The position numbers and the translations under genes were made by a program. From Nocardiopsis sp. FR4 (GTDB lineage: Bacteria; Actinomycetota; Actinomycetes; Streptosporangiales; Streptosporangiaceae), in assembly GCF_009830945.1 (NCBI RefSeq), contig NZ_VWVV01000003.1, forward strand, positions 124,001 through 188,000: 64,000 nt of DNA. The letters run 5' to 3'. Each line of letters starts with the position of its first letter. Position 1 is the stretch's first letter. The notes beneath the pieces were generated by a model. The model searched no databases. It had not been told where the DNA came from and saw nothing but the letters and a program-made list of their open reading frames with translations. Below are positions 43,477-52,372 of this stretch, one piece after another.

Positions 43477-44619
43477 ATGCCTGTTCCAGGAACCCGCCGG
43501 TCCCGGACGCGCGCGGTCTTCGCGTTCGGTGCCCTGCTGCTGGCCGCGGGGTGCGGTTCCGCGTCGGAGGGGGGTGGCGGCGGTTACACGGCGAACCCGG
43601 GCGCCTCGCCCGGCGCGACCGAGGATGAGGGCCCGGCCTCGCTCGACCCCGGTCAGCCCGGGGACGTGGCCACGGGGCTGGAGGTGCCGTGGGGGCTGGC
43701 CTTCCTGCCCGACGGCTCGGCCCTGGTCACCCAGCGCGACACGGCCGACGTCGTGCGGGTGGCGCCGGACGGCGCCACCACGGAGGTCGGCACCGTCGCA
43801 GGGGTCTCGTCGGAGGGCGAGGGCGGTCTGATGGGGCTGGCCGTGCACCCGGACTTCCCCGGTGAACCGTACGTGTACGCCTACCACACCACCGGATCCG
43901 ACAACCGGATCGTCCGGATGGAGTACGACGAGGGGGAGAACAGCCTGGGGGAGCCCGAGGTCCTCCTCGACGGCATCCCCGCCGCCTCCAGGCACGACGG
44001 CGGCCGGATCGCCTTCGGCCCCGACGGCCTGCTGTACGCGGGCACCGGGGACGCCGCGCACCCGGACCTGGCCCAGGACACCGACTCCCTCGCGGGCAAG
44101 GTGCTGCGGATGACCCCCGGGGGGGACCCGGCGCCGGACAACCCCTTCGGCAACCACGTCTACAGCTACGGGCACCGCAACGTGCAGGGCCTGGCCTGGG
44201 ACGGGGAGGGCAACCTCTACGCCAGCGAGTTCGGGTCCGACGAACGCGACGAGGTCAACCTCATCGAGGCGGGGGAGAACTACGGGTGGCCCGAGGTCGA
44301 GGGCTCCGGCGGCGGGGACGAGTACGCCGACCCGCTGGTGGAGTGGAGCCCGGCGGAGGCCTCGCCCAGCGGCGCCGCCGTGGCGGGCGGCTCCCTGTGG
44401 GTGGCCGCGCTGCGCGGTGAGCGCCTGTGGGAGGTGCCCCTCTCCGGCGGCGGTGAGGTGGGCGAGCCGGTGGCGCACTTCCAGGGGGAGTACGGCCGTC
44501 TGCGCACGGTGGTGGCCGCTCCGGACGGCGGGGAGCTGTGGCTGACCACCAGCAACCGCGACGACCTGGGGTCCCCGGAGGCCGACGACGACCGCGTGCT
44601 GCGGGTGCCGCTGGAGTAG
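43477..44619 (+). CDS. PQQ-dependent sugar dehydrogenase-like lipoprotein
   Basis: This 380-residue exported lipoprotein has lipobox LLAAGC with Cys26. It adopts the GSDH/soluble glucose dehydrogenase beta-propeller: GLEVPWGLAFLPDGSALVTQ, EGEGGLMGLAVHPDF, GHRNVQGLAWD and SEFGSDERDEVNLIEAGENYGWP, which carry the conserved His, Asn and Asp of the PQQ/calcium site. It likely oxidises aldoses at the cell surface and passes electrons to the membrane. GAAGGAGGGAAC precedes the ATG. PQQ synthesis genes are not in this window. Confidence 0.92.
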   Translation: MPVPGTRRSRTRAVFAFGALLLAAGCGSASEGGGGGYTANPGASPGATEDEGPASLDPGQPGDVATGLEVPWGLAFLPDGSALVTQRDTADVVRVAPDGATTEVGTVAGVSSEGEGGLMGLAVHPDFPGEPYVYAYHTTGSDNRIVRMEYDEGENSLGEPEVLLDGIPAASRHDGGRIAFGPDGLLYAGTGDAAHPDLAQDTDSLAGKVLRMTPGGDPAPDNPFGNHVYSYGHRNVQGLAWDGEGNLYASEFGSDERDEVNLIEAGENYGWPEVEGSGGGDEYADPLVEWSPAEASPSGAAVAGGSLWVAALRGERLWEVPLSGGGEVGEPVAHFQGEYGRLRTVVAAPDGGELWLTTSNRDDLGSPEADDDRVLRVPLE

Positions 44620-44653
44620 CCCGGCGGTGCCGGGGGCCCGCGCCGACGGTGGC

Positions 44654-44689
44654 GGGCGGGGCCCCGCGCTCTCCTGCGGGGCCCCGCCC
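44654..44689. terminator. Terminator between convergent sugar dehydrogenase and cellulase genes
   Basis: A 14-bp stem GGGCGGGGCCCCGC with its complement and an eight-base loop, followed by TGTTT. Confidence 0.8.
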
Positions 44690-44735
44690 TGTTTCCCGGG
44701 AGGGGTTCGGAAGCGGCGGCGTCCGCCGCGCCGGG

Positions 44736-47330
44736 TCAGCCGCAGACGGCTCCGTTGAGGGTGAACCTCTCCGGTGCGGCGTTGGCGGTACCGGCGGGGA
44801 ACGTGCCGATGAAGCCGAAGGTCGCCTTCCCGCCGGGGGCGATCCTCGCGTTCCAGCCGGCGTCGTCCGCGGTCACGGCGCGGCCGGACTGGGTGAGCTC
44901 ACCGCTCCAGTGGCGGTCCAGGGACTGCGCCCCGGGGAAGGACCACGCCAGGTTCCAGCCCTGGACGGGCTCGTCCCCGGTGTTGCGGACGGTGACCTGG
45001 GTGTTGAAGCGGTCGGTCCACCCACCGTGCACCACGTAGTCGACCTCGCAGGAGGCCGCGGCCGGGGCGGAGGCGTCGCCCTGGTCGGCCACGAAGGCGG
45101 ACACCCAGGCCAGCGTGGAGTTCCAGTTGATGGTCAGCTCGTTGGTCGCCCACGAGTCGATGTGGTCGATGTAGCAGAACTGGGGGGCGCATCCGGCCAG
45201 GTTGGCCTGGGCCACGGGGTCCCAGGTGCCGGTGTCGGAGTTGGGCCCGCCGGACAGGGTGCCCGCGGGCGGGTTGGGCAGGTCCGGGTCGAGCTGGTTG
45301 GCGTACCAGCGGCTGTGCTGGTTGACCGCGTCGTTGGTGCCGTACCCGGTCACGTAGGACTGGTCGAGGGCGTTGCGGCCCAGGACGTAGTCCATGCCCT
45401 CCAGCACGGCGTCGCGGAAGCGGGCCTCGCCGGTGAGGTCGTACGCGGTGGCGACCACCACCAGGTTGTTGAGCACGAGGTTGTTGGAGCCCCAGGCGAA
45501 GACGCCGCCGTCGGGGGCGTAGGACAGCCCGTAGGGGTGCTCCCCGACGTTGGCCAGGTACTGCTCGGCCCCCTCGACCACCGAGGCGCGGACCTCGTCG
45601 CGGTCGGGCAGGCCGTTGGGCAGGGCGGCCAGCTGGAGGCGGCCCAGCGGGGCGGTCCAGCGCCAGTCGAACCCGGAGGCGGTGAAGACGTCCCCGGTGT
45701 GCATCGGCGAGGAGGTCACCGCCTCCTCGTAGGCGTCGTCCCCGGTGGCCAGGTACAGCTCGGCGGCCGCCCAGTAGAACTCGTCGGCCAGGGTGTCGTC
45801 GCCGTAGGGGCCGCCGCCCTCGCCGCCCTCGGCCGCGTACAGCTCGGGGTTGGCCACGGCGGCCTCCCACGCGGTTTCGGCGGCCGACAGGCACTCGTCG
45901 GCGAAGCCGGCGTCGTAGGGGGCGAACACCCGGGAGCACTGGGCCGCGGTCGCGGCCAGGTTCAGCGTGGCCGCCGTCGAGGGCGGGTGCAGGTAGCGGG
46001 GCTGGGGGTCGTCGGCGGGCATGAGGGGCAGGCCGGTCCAGCGCTCGTCGTGGACCTTGTGGTGCGCCATCCCCGCGAGCTCCTCGCCCTCGGGCACCCG
46101 CATGGACAGCAGGAACTCCATCTCCCAGCGGGCCTCGTCCAGCACGTCCGGTACGCCGTTGTCCCGCTCCGGGACCGCCAGGGACGAGTCCGAGACGCGG
46201 TCCGTGTCCCCGGTGGGCGCGGTGTGCGCGCGCTCGTAGACGCTCATCAGCTGGTGAACGGAGATGCCGCCGTTGACCACGTACTTGCCGTGGTCGCCCG
46301 CGTCGTACCAGCCGCCGGACACGTCCAGGGCGTAGTCGCACGGGGCGGAGGGGTGGCAGGTGACCTCGGTGTCGCCCTGGTTGGGCGCGACCCCGACGTG
46401 CCCGGCCTCGCGGCCGTAGCCGGGGGCGATCTCGTCGAGGATCTCGATGCCGCTGCGCTGGGTGTAGTAGAACTCCAGGGCGTCGGTGGCCAGCTCCGCG
46501 TAGGGGTCGGCGCTGATGGCGAAGGGGTGGCTGGTCTCCCCGTCGGCGGTCAGCGTGTAGCCCCGGCCCCGCTGGGTGACGCCCCCGAAGTCCACGGTGT
46601 GCACGTTCTGGCCGGAGGACTCGTCCAGGCCGTGCGGGACGGTGCTGCCCGTGGCCACGACCGCGCCGTCGGCGTCGGCCAGCTCCCAGGGCAGGGGTTC
46701 CTCGGCGTCGGTGACCACGGTGGCGTTCTTGGGGCCGTGGGGGAGGTAGCCCACCTGGTTGACCCGCACCCGGGGGCCGGTGTCGGGCTGGTAGACCGGG
46801 GGCTCGGCGCCGCCCAGCAGCGACACGTCGTCCAGGCAGAGGGTCCAGTCCTCGGCCGCGCCGCCGATCTGGAAGGCGACCTGGGCGTCGTCCATGTCGG
46901 CCGACGCGGTGAAGACGTACTCGTAGGAGGAGGTGTCGGCGGTGAGCACCGGCCGCTCGTCCAGCTGGGTCCGCCAGGGGTCGACGGGTTCCTGGACCAG
47001 GGCGCGGACGGGGCGTCCGGCGCCGGAGGCGGTGAAGGAGAAGGCGTAGGACTCCCCGGCCACCAGGGGGACGTCGTTCTGCCCGATGATCTGGTCCCAG
47101 GGGTCGCTGGTGCCGCCGGGAACGTCCACGCACAGGACGCCGTCGTCGTTGACGGCCAGGTCCAGTCCCGCGCTGGCCCACCAGCCGGTGGTGCCGTCGG
47201 AGAAGTCGCCGTTGGTGATCTGTTCCACGGGCTCGTCGTCGGCCTGTACGGGGGAGGCCGCGATAAGACTCGCGCCGAGCGCGGCCGCGGCGCCGAGCGC
47301 CGTCGCCGTTGTCCTGCGTGCCGGGTTCAC
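44736..47330 (-). CDS. Secreted GH9 cellulase with CBM4, Ig-like and CBM2 modules
   Basis: This 864-residue exported endoglucanase has a signal peptide to about residue 30 (SPVQA). Module order is CBM4/9-type (about 35-175, [10 protein letters not shown]), CelD_N Ig-like domain (about 188-270, [16 protein letters not shown]), GH9 catalytic domain (about 275-745) and C-terminal CBM2 (about 758-864, Cys-bounded, [13 protein letters not shown]). Catalytic Asp343/Asp346 in WYDAGDH, HSR motif and acid Glu731 in TNELTINWN are all present. The layout matches Thermobifida Cel9B except that the Fn3 linker module is missing. It cleaves cellulose outside the cell and is controlled through the CelR box upstream. 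Confidence 0.96.
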   Translation of the reverse strand: MNPARRTTATALGAAAALGASLIAASPVQADDEPVEQITNGDFSDGTTGWWASAGLDLAVNDDGVLCVDVPGGTSDPWDQIIGQNDVPLVAGESYAFSFTASGAGRPVRALVQEPVDPWRTQLDERPVLTADTSSYEYVFTASADMDDAQVAFQIGGAAEDWTLCLDDVSLLGGAEPPVYQPDTGPRVRVNQVGYLPHGPKNATVVTDAEEPLPWELADADGAVVATGSTVPHGLDESSGQNVHTVDFGGVTQRGRGYTLTADGETSHPFAISADPYAELATDALEFYYTQRSGIEILDEIAPGYGREAGHVGVAPNQGDTEVTCHPSAPCDYALDVSGGWYDAGDHGKYVVNGGISVHQLMSVYERAHTAPTGDTDRVSDSSLAVPERDNGVPDVLDEARWEMEFLLSMRVPEGEELAGMAHHKVHDERWTGLPLMPADDPQPRYLHPPSTAATLNLAATAAQCSRVFAPYDAGFADECLSAAETAWEAAVANPELYAAEGGEGGGPYGDDTLADEFYWAAAELYLATGDDAYEEAVTSSPMHTGDVFTASGFDWRWTAPLGRLQLAALPNGLPDRDEVRASVVEGAEQYLANVGEHPYGLSYAPDGGVFAWGSNNLVLNNLVVVATAYDLTGEARFRDAVLEGMDYVLGRNALDQSYVTGYGTNDAVNQHSRWYANQLDPDLPNPPAGTLSGGPNSDTGTWDPVAQANLAGCAPQFCYIDHIDSWATNELTINWNSTLAWVSAFVADQGDASAPAAASCEVDYVVHGGWTDRFNTQVTVRNTGDEPVQGWNLAWSFPGAQSLDRHWSGELTQSGRAVTADDAGWNARIAPGGKATFGFIGTFPAGTANAAPERFTLNGAVCG

Positions 47331-47368
47331 GGGGGTCCTTCCGCTGGGGGGTGAGCGGACGGAAGCGC

Positions 47369-47382
47369 TGGGAGCGCTCCCA
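47369..47382. promoter_or_regulatory. CelR operator (14-bp palindrome)
   Basis: TGGGAGCGCTCCCA is identical to the CelR box described for Thermobifida cellulase genes, where the LacI-family repressor CelR is released by cellobiose. It lies 39 bp upstream of the GH9 start on the minus strand, next to an AT-richer promoter stretch. Confidence 0.92.
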
Positions 47383-47454
47383 AAAGTATGACCATTGTTG
47401 TGTCGGCCATCACATATGTCAACGGGGGTAACAGAAGTGGTTCACGGGGGCGAA

Positions 47455-47479
47455 CGCGCCCGGCCCCGGGCCGGGCGCG
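47455..47479 (-). terminator. Terminator of the HsdR_N-like gene
   Basis: A 12-bp stem CGCGCCCGGCCC with its complement around one base, 11 bp downstream of the stop. Confidence 0.65.
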
Positions 47480-47489
47480 GCCGGGCTCA

Positions 47490-48236
47490 CTACGCGAGCA
47501 GGCCCCGCGTGATGACCTCCTCGGCCAGGAGGCGGCGCACCTCGTCGGCGTCCCCGGCGTGCCCCGGGTGGCCGGTGGCGGCGCGCAGCTCGGCGCGGAC
47601 CGTCTCCACCACGGCGTCACCGCGCAGCACCTCGGCCACCGGGGCCGCCTCGACCGCCTCGCGCCAGCGGCGCAGCGCGTCCAGGCGGCCGTGCTCGATC
47701 GCCTCGCGGGTGATGTGGAACAGGGCGTCGATGTTGCGGTGGTAGGCCTCGGGGTCCGTGAGGTCGGCGCTGATCACCTCCACCGGACGGTTGCCGCCGT
47801 CGCCGTCGGGCCGCAGGTGGTAGACGCGCCAGAGGCGGCCGTTGGTGAGGACCACCCACTCGGCGCCCTTTTCCGCGGCCAGGCGCCGGGCCATCTGGAT
47901 GTTGCGCTGGTCCAGGTCCTGGCCGACCCGCCGCACCTCCACGGGGGCGAACAGCTCGCCCTCCAGCACCAGCGCGTAGTCGATGGAGTCGCCGCTGGTG
48001 CGGTACTCGGTGGTCATGTCCTGGTACTTGCTGAAGTTGAGCCCGACGCTGAAGAAGTCGGCGACGAGCATCCGGGTGTCGCCGTCGTTGGCGTCGCGCT
48101 CGATGAGGTCGTTCAGCGGACCGGAGAGGCGGTCGACCGCCGCGGCCACGCGCCCGTGGACCGCGGTGTCCCAGCTCAGGGTGGTGCTGGTGAACTCGCC
48201 GGTCCTGGCCATGACCTGGGTCTCTTCAGCGTCCAT
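47490..48236 (-). CDS. Stand-alone HsdR N-terminal (type I restriction R-like) domain protein
   Basis: This 248-residue protein has a PD-(D/E)xK nuclease-like core: DYALVLEGELFAPVEVRRVG with D86, E100 and Arg102 where catalytic Lys is expected, followed by QRNIQMARRLAAEKGAEWVV and LTNGRLWRVYHL. This is the N-terminal nuclease fold of HsdR without helicase parts. The Lys-to-Arg change may weaken or abolish cleavage. No hsdM or hsdS gene is near. GGGAACGGA precedes ATG 48236. Confidence 0.8.
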   Translation of the reverse strand: MDAEETQVMARTGEFTSTTLSWDTAVHGRVAAAVDRLSGPLNDLIERDANDGDTRMLVADFFSVGLNFSKYQDMTTEYRTSGDSIDYALVLEGELFAPVEVRRVGQDLDQRNIQMARRLAAEKGAEWVVLTNGRLWRVYHLRPDGDGGNRPVEVISADLTDPEAYHRNIDALFHITREAIEHGRLDALRRWREAVEAAPVAEVLRGDAVVETVRAELRAATGHPGHAGDADEVRRLLAEEVITRGLLA

Positions 48237-48327
48237 CAACGTCCGTTCCCGTGTGTGTCGAAAGCCCCGCCGCACGGCTTTCTCCGGAACCGGGGAGCAC
48301 GCGGGCGGGGAGAGTCCGGCCACGATG

Positions 48328-49497
48328 CTACAGCTCACCAGGGGTGCGGGCGCCGCCAGGATCCCCTGCCACCGCGCCCTTCCGGGAGCCGGGAGCCCCA
48401 CGGGAGGGCCGGTCCCCGTCGGCGCTCCCGGCCGGCGGGTTCCCGAAGCCCTCGGCCACCAGCCGGTCGGCCCAGCGGGTCAGGGAGGGCCACACCGGGG
48501 GGTGGGCCAGTCCGGCCGCGCGTGCGAGGGCGTCGGCCGACGCGGTGTCGTAGCGCTCCTCGGTGAGGAAGGCCAGGGTCTCCGGTTCGACCCGGGTCAG
48601 CGCGCGGGGCAGCAGGCGCAGCAGCCCCACGGGCACGGAGCCGCGCGGCGGGCGCACCCCCAGGTGGTCGGCGAGGCCGCGCAGGAGCGCGTGCAGGGCG
48701 GGGGTGGATTCGTCGAGCACCCAGTGGGCGCGGGTGTCCCCGGTGTCGTGTTCGGGTACCGCGGCCATGAACCGGGCGAGGTGGTCGACGGTGACCACCG
48801 GAACGAAGGTCGCGGCGCTGCCGGGCAGGAGGGGCAGCCGACCGTGCCACAGGTCACGTACGGTCTCGGCCAGGCCGATGTACTGCCCGGCCTCACCCGT
48901 CGCGGAGTCCCCGATGACCGACCCGGGGTTGACGACGGTCAGCGGCAGGCCCTCGCGGTCGGCGAGGTCCCGGACCGCCGCGTCGGCCTCGCTCTTGGAG
49001 GACTCGTAGGCGCCGTGTGCGCGGTAGAGCCGCGCCAGCTCGGCCTGTGAGGGGCGGGCGGCCAGGAGCCCGCCCGCCCGGTAGCCGGTCACGTGCACCA
49101 GGCGGCGGAGCCCGGGGCGGCGGGCGGCCCAGGCGGCGGCGTGCAGGGCTCCGTCGACGTTGGCGGCCCGGGCCCTCTCGCGGCTCGTTCCGAAGCGGAA
49201 CAGCGCGGCGCAGTTGTAGACGTCGCGGACCTCCGCCAGGGCCCGGGCGTCGCTCCCGGAGAGGCCGAGGTCGGGGCGGGTGACATCGACGCCGACGGTG
49301 GTGAGCCGCTCGGTGGGGACGCCGTGCGCCCGCAGCCAGGCCAGGAGCTCCTCGCGGCGCGGTCCGCCGCGGGTGGCGGCGGCCACGGGCCGCCCGCCGC
49401 GGAGCAGTTCGGCCAGGAGCCAGCGGCCGACGAACCCGGTCGAGCCGAGGACGAGCGCCTGCGGGGGCGGCGGTGTCGGAACCTGTCGGTTCGGCAT
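48328..49497 (-). CDS. NAD-dependent epimerase/reductase-family protein
   Basis: This 389-residue extended SDR has the NAD(P) site VLGSTGFVGRWLLAELLRGG, YNCAALFRFG, VHVTGYRAGG and active-site YESSKSEAD (YxxxK), with VVNPGSVIGDS downstream. It is related to dihydroflavonol-reductase and thioester-reductase C-terminal-type enzymes. AAGGAAT precedes ATG 49497. The operator-like site upstream is shared with the neighbouring TetR gene, which probably regulates it. Substrate is unknown. Confidence 0.88.
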   Translation of the reverse strand: MPNRQVPTPPPPQALVLGSTGFVGRWLLAELLRGGRPVAAATRGGPRREELLAWLRAHGVPTERLTTVGVDVTRPDLGLSGSDARALAEVRDVYNCAALFRFGTSRERARAANVDGALHAAAWAARRPGLRRLVHVTGYRAGGLLAARPSQAELARLYRAHGAYESSKSEADAAVRDLADREGLPLTVVNPGSVIGDSATGEAGQYIGLAETVRDLWHGRLPLLPGSAATFVPVVTVDHLARFMAAVPEHDTGDTRAHWVLDESTPALHALLRGLADHLGVRPPRGSVPVGLLRLLPRALTRVEPETLAFLTEERYDTASADALARAAGLAHPPVWPSLTRWADRLVAEGFGNPPAGSADGDRPSRGAPGSRKGAVAGDPGGARTPGEL

Positions 49498-49510
49498 GTG
49501 TATTCCTTTT

Positions 49511-49532
49511 ATAGATCGGTCTACATATTTTT
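49511..49532. promoter_or_regulatory. TetR operator copy 1, upstream of the epimerase gene
   Basis: Near-palindrome TAGATCGGTCTA followed by CATATTTTT. The 16 bases from 49517 (CGGTCTACATATTTTT) match the site before the TetR gene at 15 of 16 positions. Confidence 0.6.
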
Positions 49533-49565
49533 TGCCCAGGCGGAGGCCCCGCCGGGCGTGCGGGA

Positions 49566-50159
49566 TCAGCCCGCTTCCGGCGGGCGGGCCTCTCCCAGCA
49601 GGCGCGTGACGGTGTTCCGGGCGTGGTCGAGGGGGGCGCGGTCGCGGGTCGCACGGGCGAGGAGCAGCGCCCCCTCCAGGAGGGAGAGCGCGGCCCAGGC
49701 GTCGGCGCCGGCCGCCTCCGGGGTGCGCCCCTCGGCCGCCAGGCGTTCCGCGAGCGTGCGGTGCCAGGAGGCGTACGCCCTCCGGCAGGCGGCGTACACC
49801 GTGTCGTTGGTGGCCGCGGCGTCCAGCGCGGTGGCGGCCACGGGGCACCCCCGGGTGAAGTCCGACGCCTCCATCCTGTTCGCGAAGAGGTCGATCACCC
49901 CCTGGACGAGGCCGACCGCGTCCGCCGCCCCGGCGGAGATCTCCCGGGCCAGGGCGTCGATCTCGGCGCCCGCCGCCTCTAGGGCCGCCGTGACGAGTTC
50001 GTCCTTGCCGCCGGGGAAGTGGAAGTAGAGCGAGCCGCGGGGCGCCCCGCTGGCGGCCAGCACCTGGTTGAGGCCCGTTCCGGAGTACCCGTGGACTTCG
50101 AGCAGTTCGCGCGCGCCGTCGAGAATCCGCGCCCTGGTCGCGGCACCCTTGGTTCCCAT
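49566..50159 (-). CDS. TetR-family transcriptional regulator
   Basis: This 197-residue regulator has N-terminal DNA-binding helices (YSGTGLNQVLAASGAPRGSL, then YFHFPGGKDELV) and a C-terminal TetR_C-type domain with RGCPVAATALD. It lies just upstream of the epimerase gene on the same strand. Two nearly identical operator-like sites flank it, one before each gene, indicating autoregulation and control of the epimerase. The ATG has no Shine-Dalgarno (preceded by an A/T run on the other strand), so a leaderless transcript is likely. Confidence 0.92.
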   Translation of the reverse strand: MGTKGAATRARILDGARELLEVHGYSGTGLNQVLAASGAPRGSLYFHFPGGKDELVTAALEAAGAEIDALAREISAGAADAVGLVQGVIDLFANRMEASDFTRGCPVAATALDAAATNDTVYAACRRAYASWHRTLAERLAAEGRTPEAAGADAWAALSLLEGALLLARATRDRAPLDHARNTVTRLLGEARPPEAG

Positions 50160-50172
50160 GAAAAAACAGTAA

Positions 50173-50190
50173 ACCGGTCTGCATATTTTT
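50173..50190. promoter_or_regulatory. TetR operator copy 2, upstream of the TetR gene
   Basis: AACCGGTCTG palindromic core followed by CATATTTTT; CGGTCTGCATATTTTT (50175-50190) differs from the copy before the epimerase by one base. It lies 14 bp upstream of the TetR start codon. Confidence 0.6.
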
Positions 50191-50210
50191 ACAAGACCGT
50201 CTCGGGGCGG

Positions 50211-51137
50211 TCATCCCCTCCCGGAACGGAACTCCCGAGGGCTCATCCCCCGCCATCGTTTGAAAGCCGTGCTGAAGGCGGCCGGATCGGCGTAGCCGAC
50301 GCTCCCGGCCACCTGGGCCACGCTCAGGTCCGGATCGGCCAGGAGTTCCTCGGCGGTGTGCATGCGCCAGTCGGTGAGGTAGGTCAGGGGAGGCTGCCCC
50401 ATGACCTCGGTGAAGCGCTTGGCGAGGAGCGACCGCGACACCCTCGCCCTGGCGGCCAGGGAGCTCACCGTCCACGTGTGGCCGGGGCGCTCGTGGATGG
50501 CTTCGAGCGCGGGACCGGTCACCGGGTCCATGGCGCCTCGGTACCACGTCGGGGCGTCGTCGCCCCGGCGGTCGAACCAGCAGCCCAAGGTGCAGACCAG
50601 GCCCCAGTCCAGGATGCGGTCGATCAGGGCCTGGCTGCCCGGCAGGTGCCACCGCGACAGGGTGTCCCTGGCCGCGTTGAGCCAGAGGACGTCGTCGGAC
50701 TCCTCGCGCAGTACCAGCGCGGGCGGCAGGGTACGCACCAGGCGCTCGTGGCGGCCGCGCGTCGTCCGATAGGCGCCCACGACCAGGGCCGTGGAACCCT
50801 CGGAGGCGCTTTCCCAGCGGTCGTCAGGCTCCCAGCCGTGCGGATCCGCCGTTCCCAGGCAGGCGATCTCGCCGGTACGGCGCGGGCCCCGGGAGGCGTC
50901 GGCTCCGTCGGTCAGGTGGAAGGTTTCGGGGCCTCGCACAAGCGCGGTGTCGCCCGCCGCGATCTCCAGAGCGGTGCCGTCGGCCAGGAGTACCGAGCCG
51001 CCGCCGCGGACCACGGTCAGCATGGTCAGCGGCGCGCCTCCGGTGAAGTGGAGCGTCCACGGCGCTTCCAGCGAGGTGCGGCTCACGACGGCTCCCTCGG
51101 ATCGGATGCCGCCGAGCATGTCACTCAGGGGGTCCAT
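50211..51137 (-). CDS. AraC-family transcriptional regulator with cupin domain
   Basis: This 308-residue regulator has an N-terminal cupin_6 effector domain (residues 1-190; LEIAAGDTALVRGPETFHLT) and two C-terminal AraC helix-turn-helices (TVSSLAARARVSRSLLAKRF; DLSVAQVAGSVGYADPAAFS, then TAFKRWRGMSPREFR). It is divergent from the quinone-reductase gene across 81 bp and probably activates or represses it. The same pairing of AraC regulator with flavodoxin-like reductase is common in actinobacteria. Confidence 0.93.
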   Translation of the reverse strand: MDPLSDMLGGIRSEGAVVSRTSLEAPWTLHFTGGAPLTMLTVVRGGGSVLLADGTALEIAAGDTALVRGPETFHLTDGADASRGPRRTGEIACLGTADPHGWEPDDRWESASEGSTALVVGAYRTTRGRHERLVRTLPPALVLREESDDVLWLNAARDTLSRWHLPGSQALIDRILDWGLVCTLGCWFDRRGDDAPTWYRGAMDPVTGPALEAIHERPGHTWTVSSLAARARVSRSLLAKRFTEVMGQPPLTYLTDWRMHTAEELLADPDLSVAQVAGSVGYADPAAFSTAFKRWRGMSPREFRSGRG

Positions 51138-51218
51138 GCGGACGAGCGTAGACGGATACCAAGAAAACGCGGATTCTCGACCATGGACCGTCCACGGCCG
51201 CTGGTCTGTACTGGGTTC

Positions 51219-51863
51219 ATGAACTCCGAGAACACCGTTGGGCAGTCTCCCGCGGCGCACGGCGGCACCGCCCTGGTCGTCGTCTCCCACCACCGTCCGG
51301 ACTCGCTGACCGCGGCCGTGGCCGGACGGGCCGCGAGCCGCCTGGAGGCGGCCGGATACTCCGTCGACCTCCTGGACCTGCACGCCGAGGGCTTCGACCC
51401 GCGCAACCGGGTGGCCGACGAGCCCGACTACGGAAACCGCGACAAGACCTACTCCGACGAGGTACACGCGCACTTTCGCCGGGTCCGCGCCGCCGACGTC
51501 ATCGTCCCCGTCTTCCCCGTGTGGTGGTTCGGGCTCCCCGCCCTGTTGAAGGGCTGGTTCGACCGGGTGTGGAACTACGGTCTCGCGTACGGGCGCAGCA
51601 GGTCGCCGATGGCGGAGAAGCGGATGCTGTGGCTGGGCCTGGCCGGAATCCCCGCGCACGACCCCAACGCCGACCTGGTGCGCGGACTGTTCGACGGACC
51701 GCTGCGCCGGGGCACCTCGGAGTACTGCGGTGTCTCCGACGTCCGCACCGCCGTGCTGTTCGACAGCGAGGGCGAGGACCTCTCCGGCGGGGCCCGGGAC
51801 CGCCACTACCGAGAGCTCTTCTCCGAGGCCGAGGCGGCGGTCGACAAGCTCGTCGCGGGGTGA
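51219..51863 (+). CDS. NAD(P)H dehydrogenase (quinone)-like flavodoxin-fold oxidoreductase
   Basis: This 214-residue protein has LVVVSHHRPDSLTAAVAGRA as phosphate loop, then LDLHAEGFDP, FPVWWFGLPALLKGWFDRVW (the FMN-proximal Trp-rich loop of the MdaB/NQO2 family) and KRMLWLGLAG. It likely reduces quinones with two electrons. No ribosome-binding site is seen, and TGTACT, a possible -10, lies 7 bp before ATG, so the mRNA may be leaderless. Regulation by the divergent AraC protein is likely. Confidence 0.9.
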   Translation: MNSENTVGQSPAAHGGTALVVVSHHRPDSLTAAVAGRAASRLEAAGYSVDLLDLHAEGFDPRNRVADEPDYGNRDKTYSDEVHAHFRRVRAADVIVPVFPVWWFGLPALLKGWFDRVWNYGLAYGRSRSPMAEKRMLWLGLAGIPAHDPNADLVRGLFDGPLRRGTSEYCGVSDVRTAVLFDSEGEDLSGGARDRHYRELFSEAEAAVDKLVAG

Positions 51864-51883
51864 GCGGCGCCGCGGTGCGCCCC

Positions 51884-51905
51884 GGCCGCTCCTCCGGGAG
51901 CGGCC
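51884..51905 (+). terminator. Terminator after the quinone-reductase gene
   Basis: A 9-bp stem GGCCGCTCC with a TCCG loop, 20 bp after the stop. Confidence 0.65.
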
Positions 51906-52301
51906 AGGAGATGTGACGAGAGCCGTGACCCGGACCACGCGGGGTCGCGAGGGCAGGGGAGGGAGCCGCGCCACCGGACTGGCGCGGTTCCGTCTTCCCC
52001 GGATCCGGGCCGGGGTGGTCGCCGACTACGCGCTGATCGCCGTCCGGTACCGGGACGCGCGCCTTCCGGCGCGACTCCCGGCTCTGGTCCGACCGGACGG
52101 AGGGGCGGGTTCCCGGCGACGCCCCGGTGGCCGCCGTGATGGCCTACCGGCCCAAGCTGCTCCTCGCCGACGACGAGCCCGCGCCGCCCATCCACGGGAA
52201 CCAGGTGGAACTGGTGCCGTCCGGTGGCGCCCTCCGCCGCGCCGCGGCGCGTTCGACACGCTGCTGACCAGCGGATTTTGCGGATATATCCCGCAATCGA
52301 T
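51906..52301 (+). other. Region without an intact gene, possible decayed reading frame
   Basis: Between the terminator and the next promoter a short open stretch near 52060-52265 reads coherently in one frame (DAPVAAVMAYRPKLLLADDE, then PAPPIHGNQVELVPSGG) but lacks a start and ends at a stop near 52267. This looks like a remnant of a lost gene. An inverted repeat TTGCGG/CCGCAA with an AT-rich centre lies at 52278-52296, just before the SigB-like promoter. Confidence 0.35.
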
Positions 52302-52326
52302 GTATGGCCGTGCGCGCTCGGGGTAG
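52302..52326 (+). promoter_or_regulatory. SigB/SigF-like promoter of the envelope-stress cluster
   Basis: GTAT (52302-52305), a 15-bp spacer and GGGTAG (52321-52326), 46 bp before the first gene start. The four genes that follow are typical stress-regulon members. Confidence 0.55.
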
Positions 52327-52372
52327 GCGCGGTTCCAACCGAGTAGACAACCGGCTTCGAGGAGGCTTGGTG

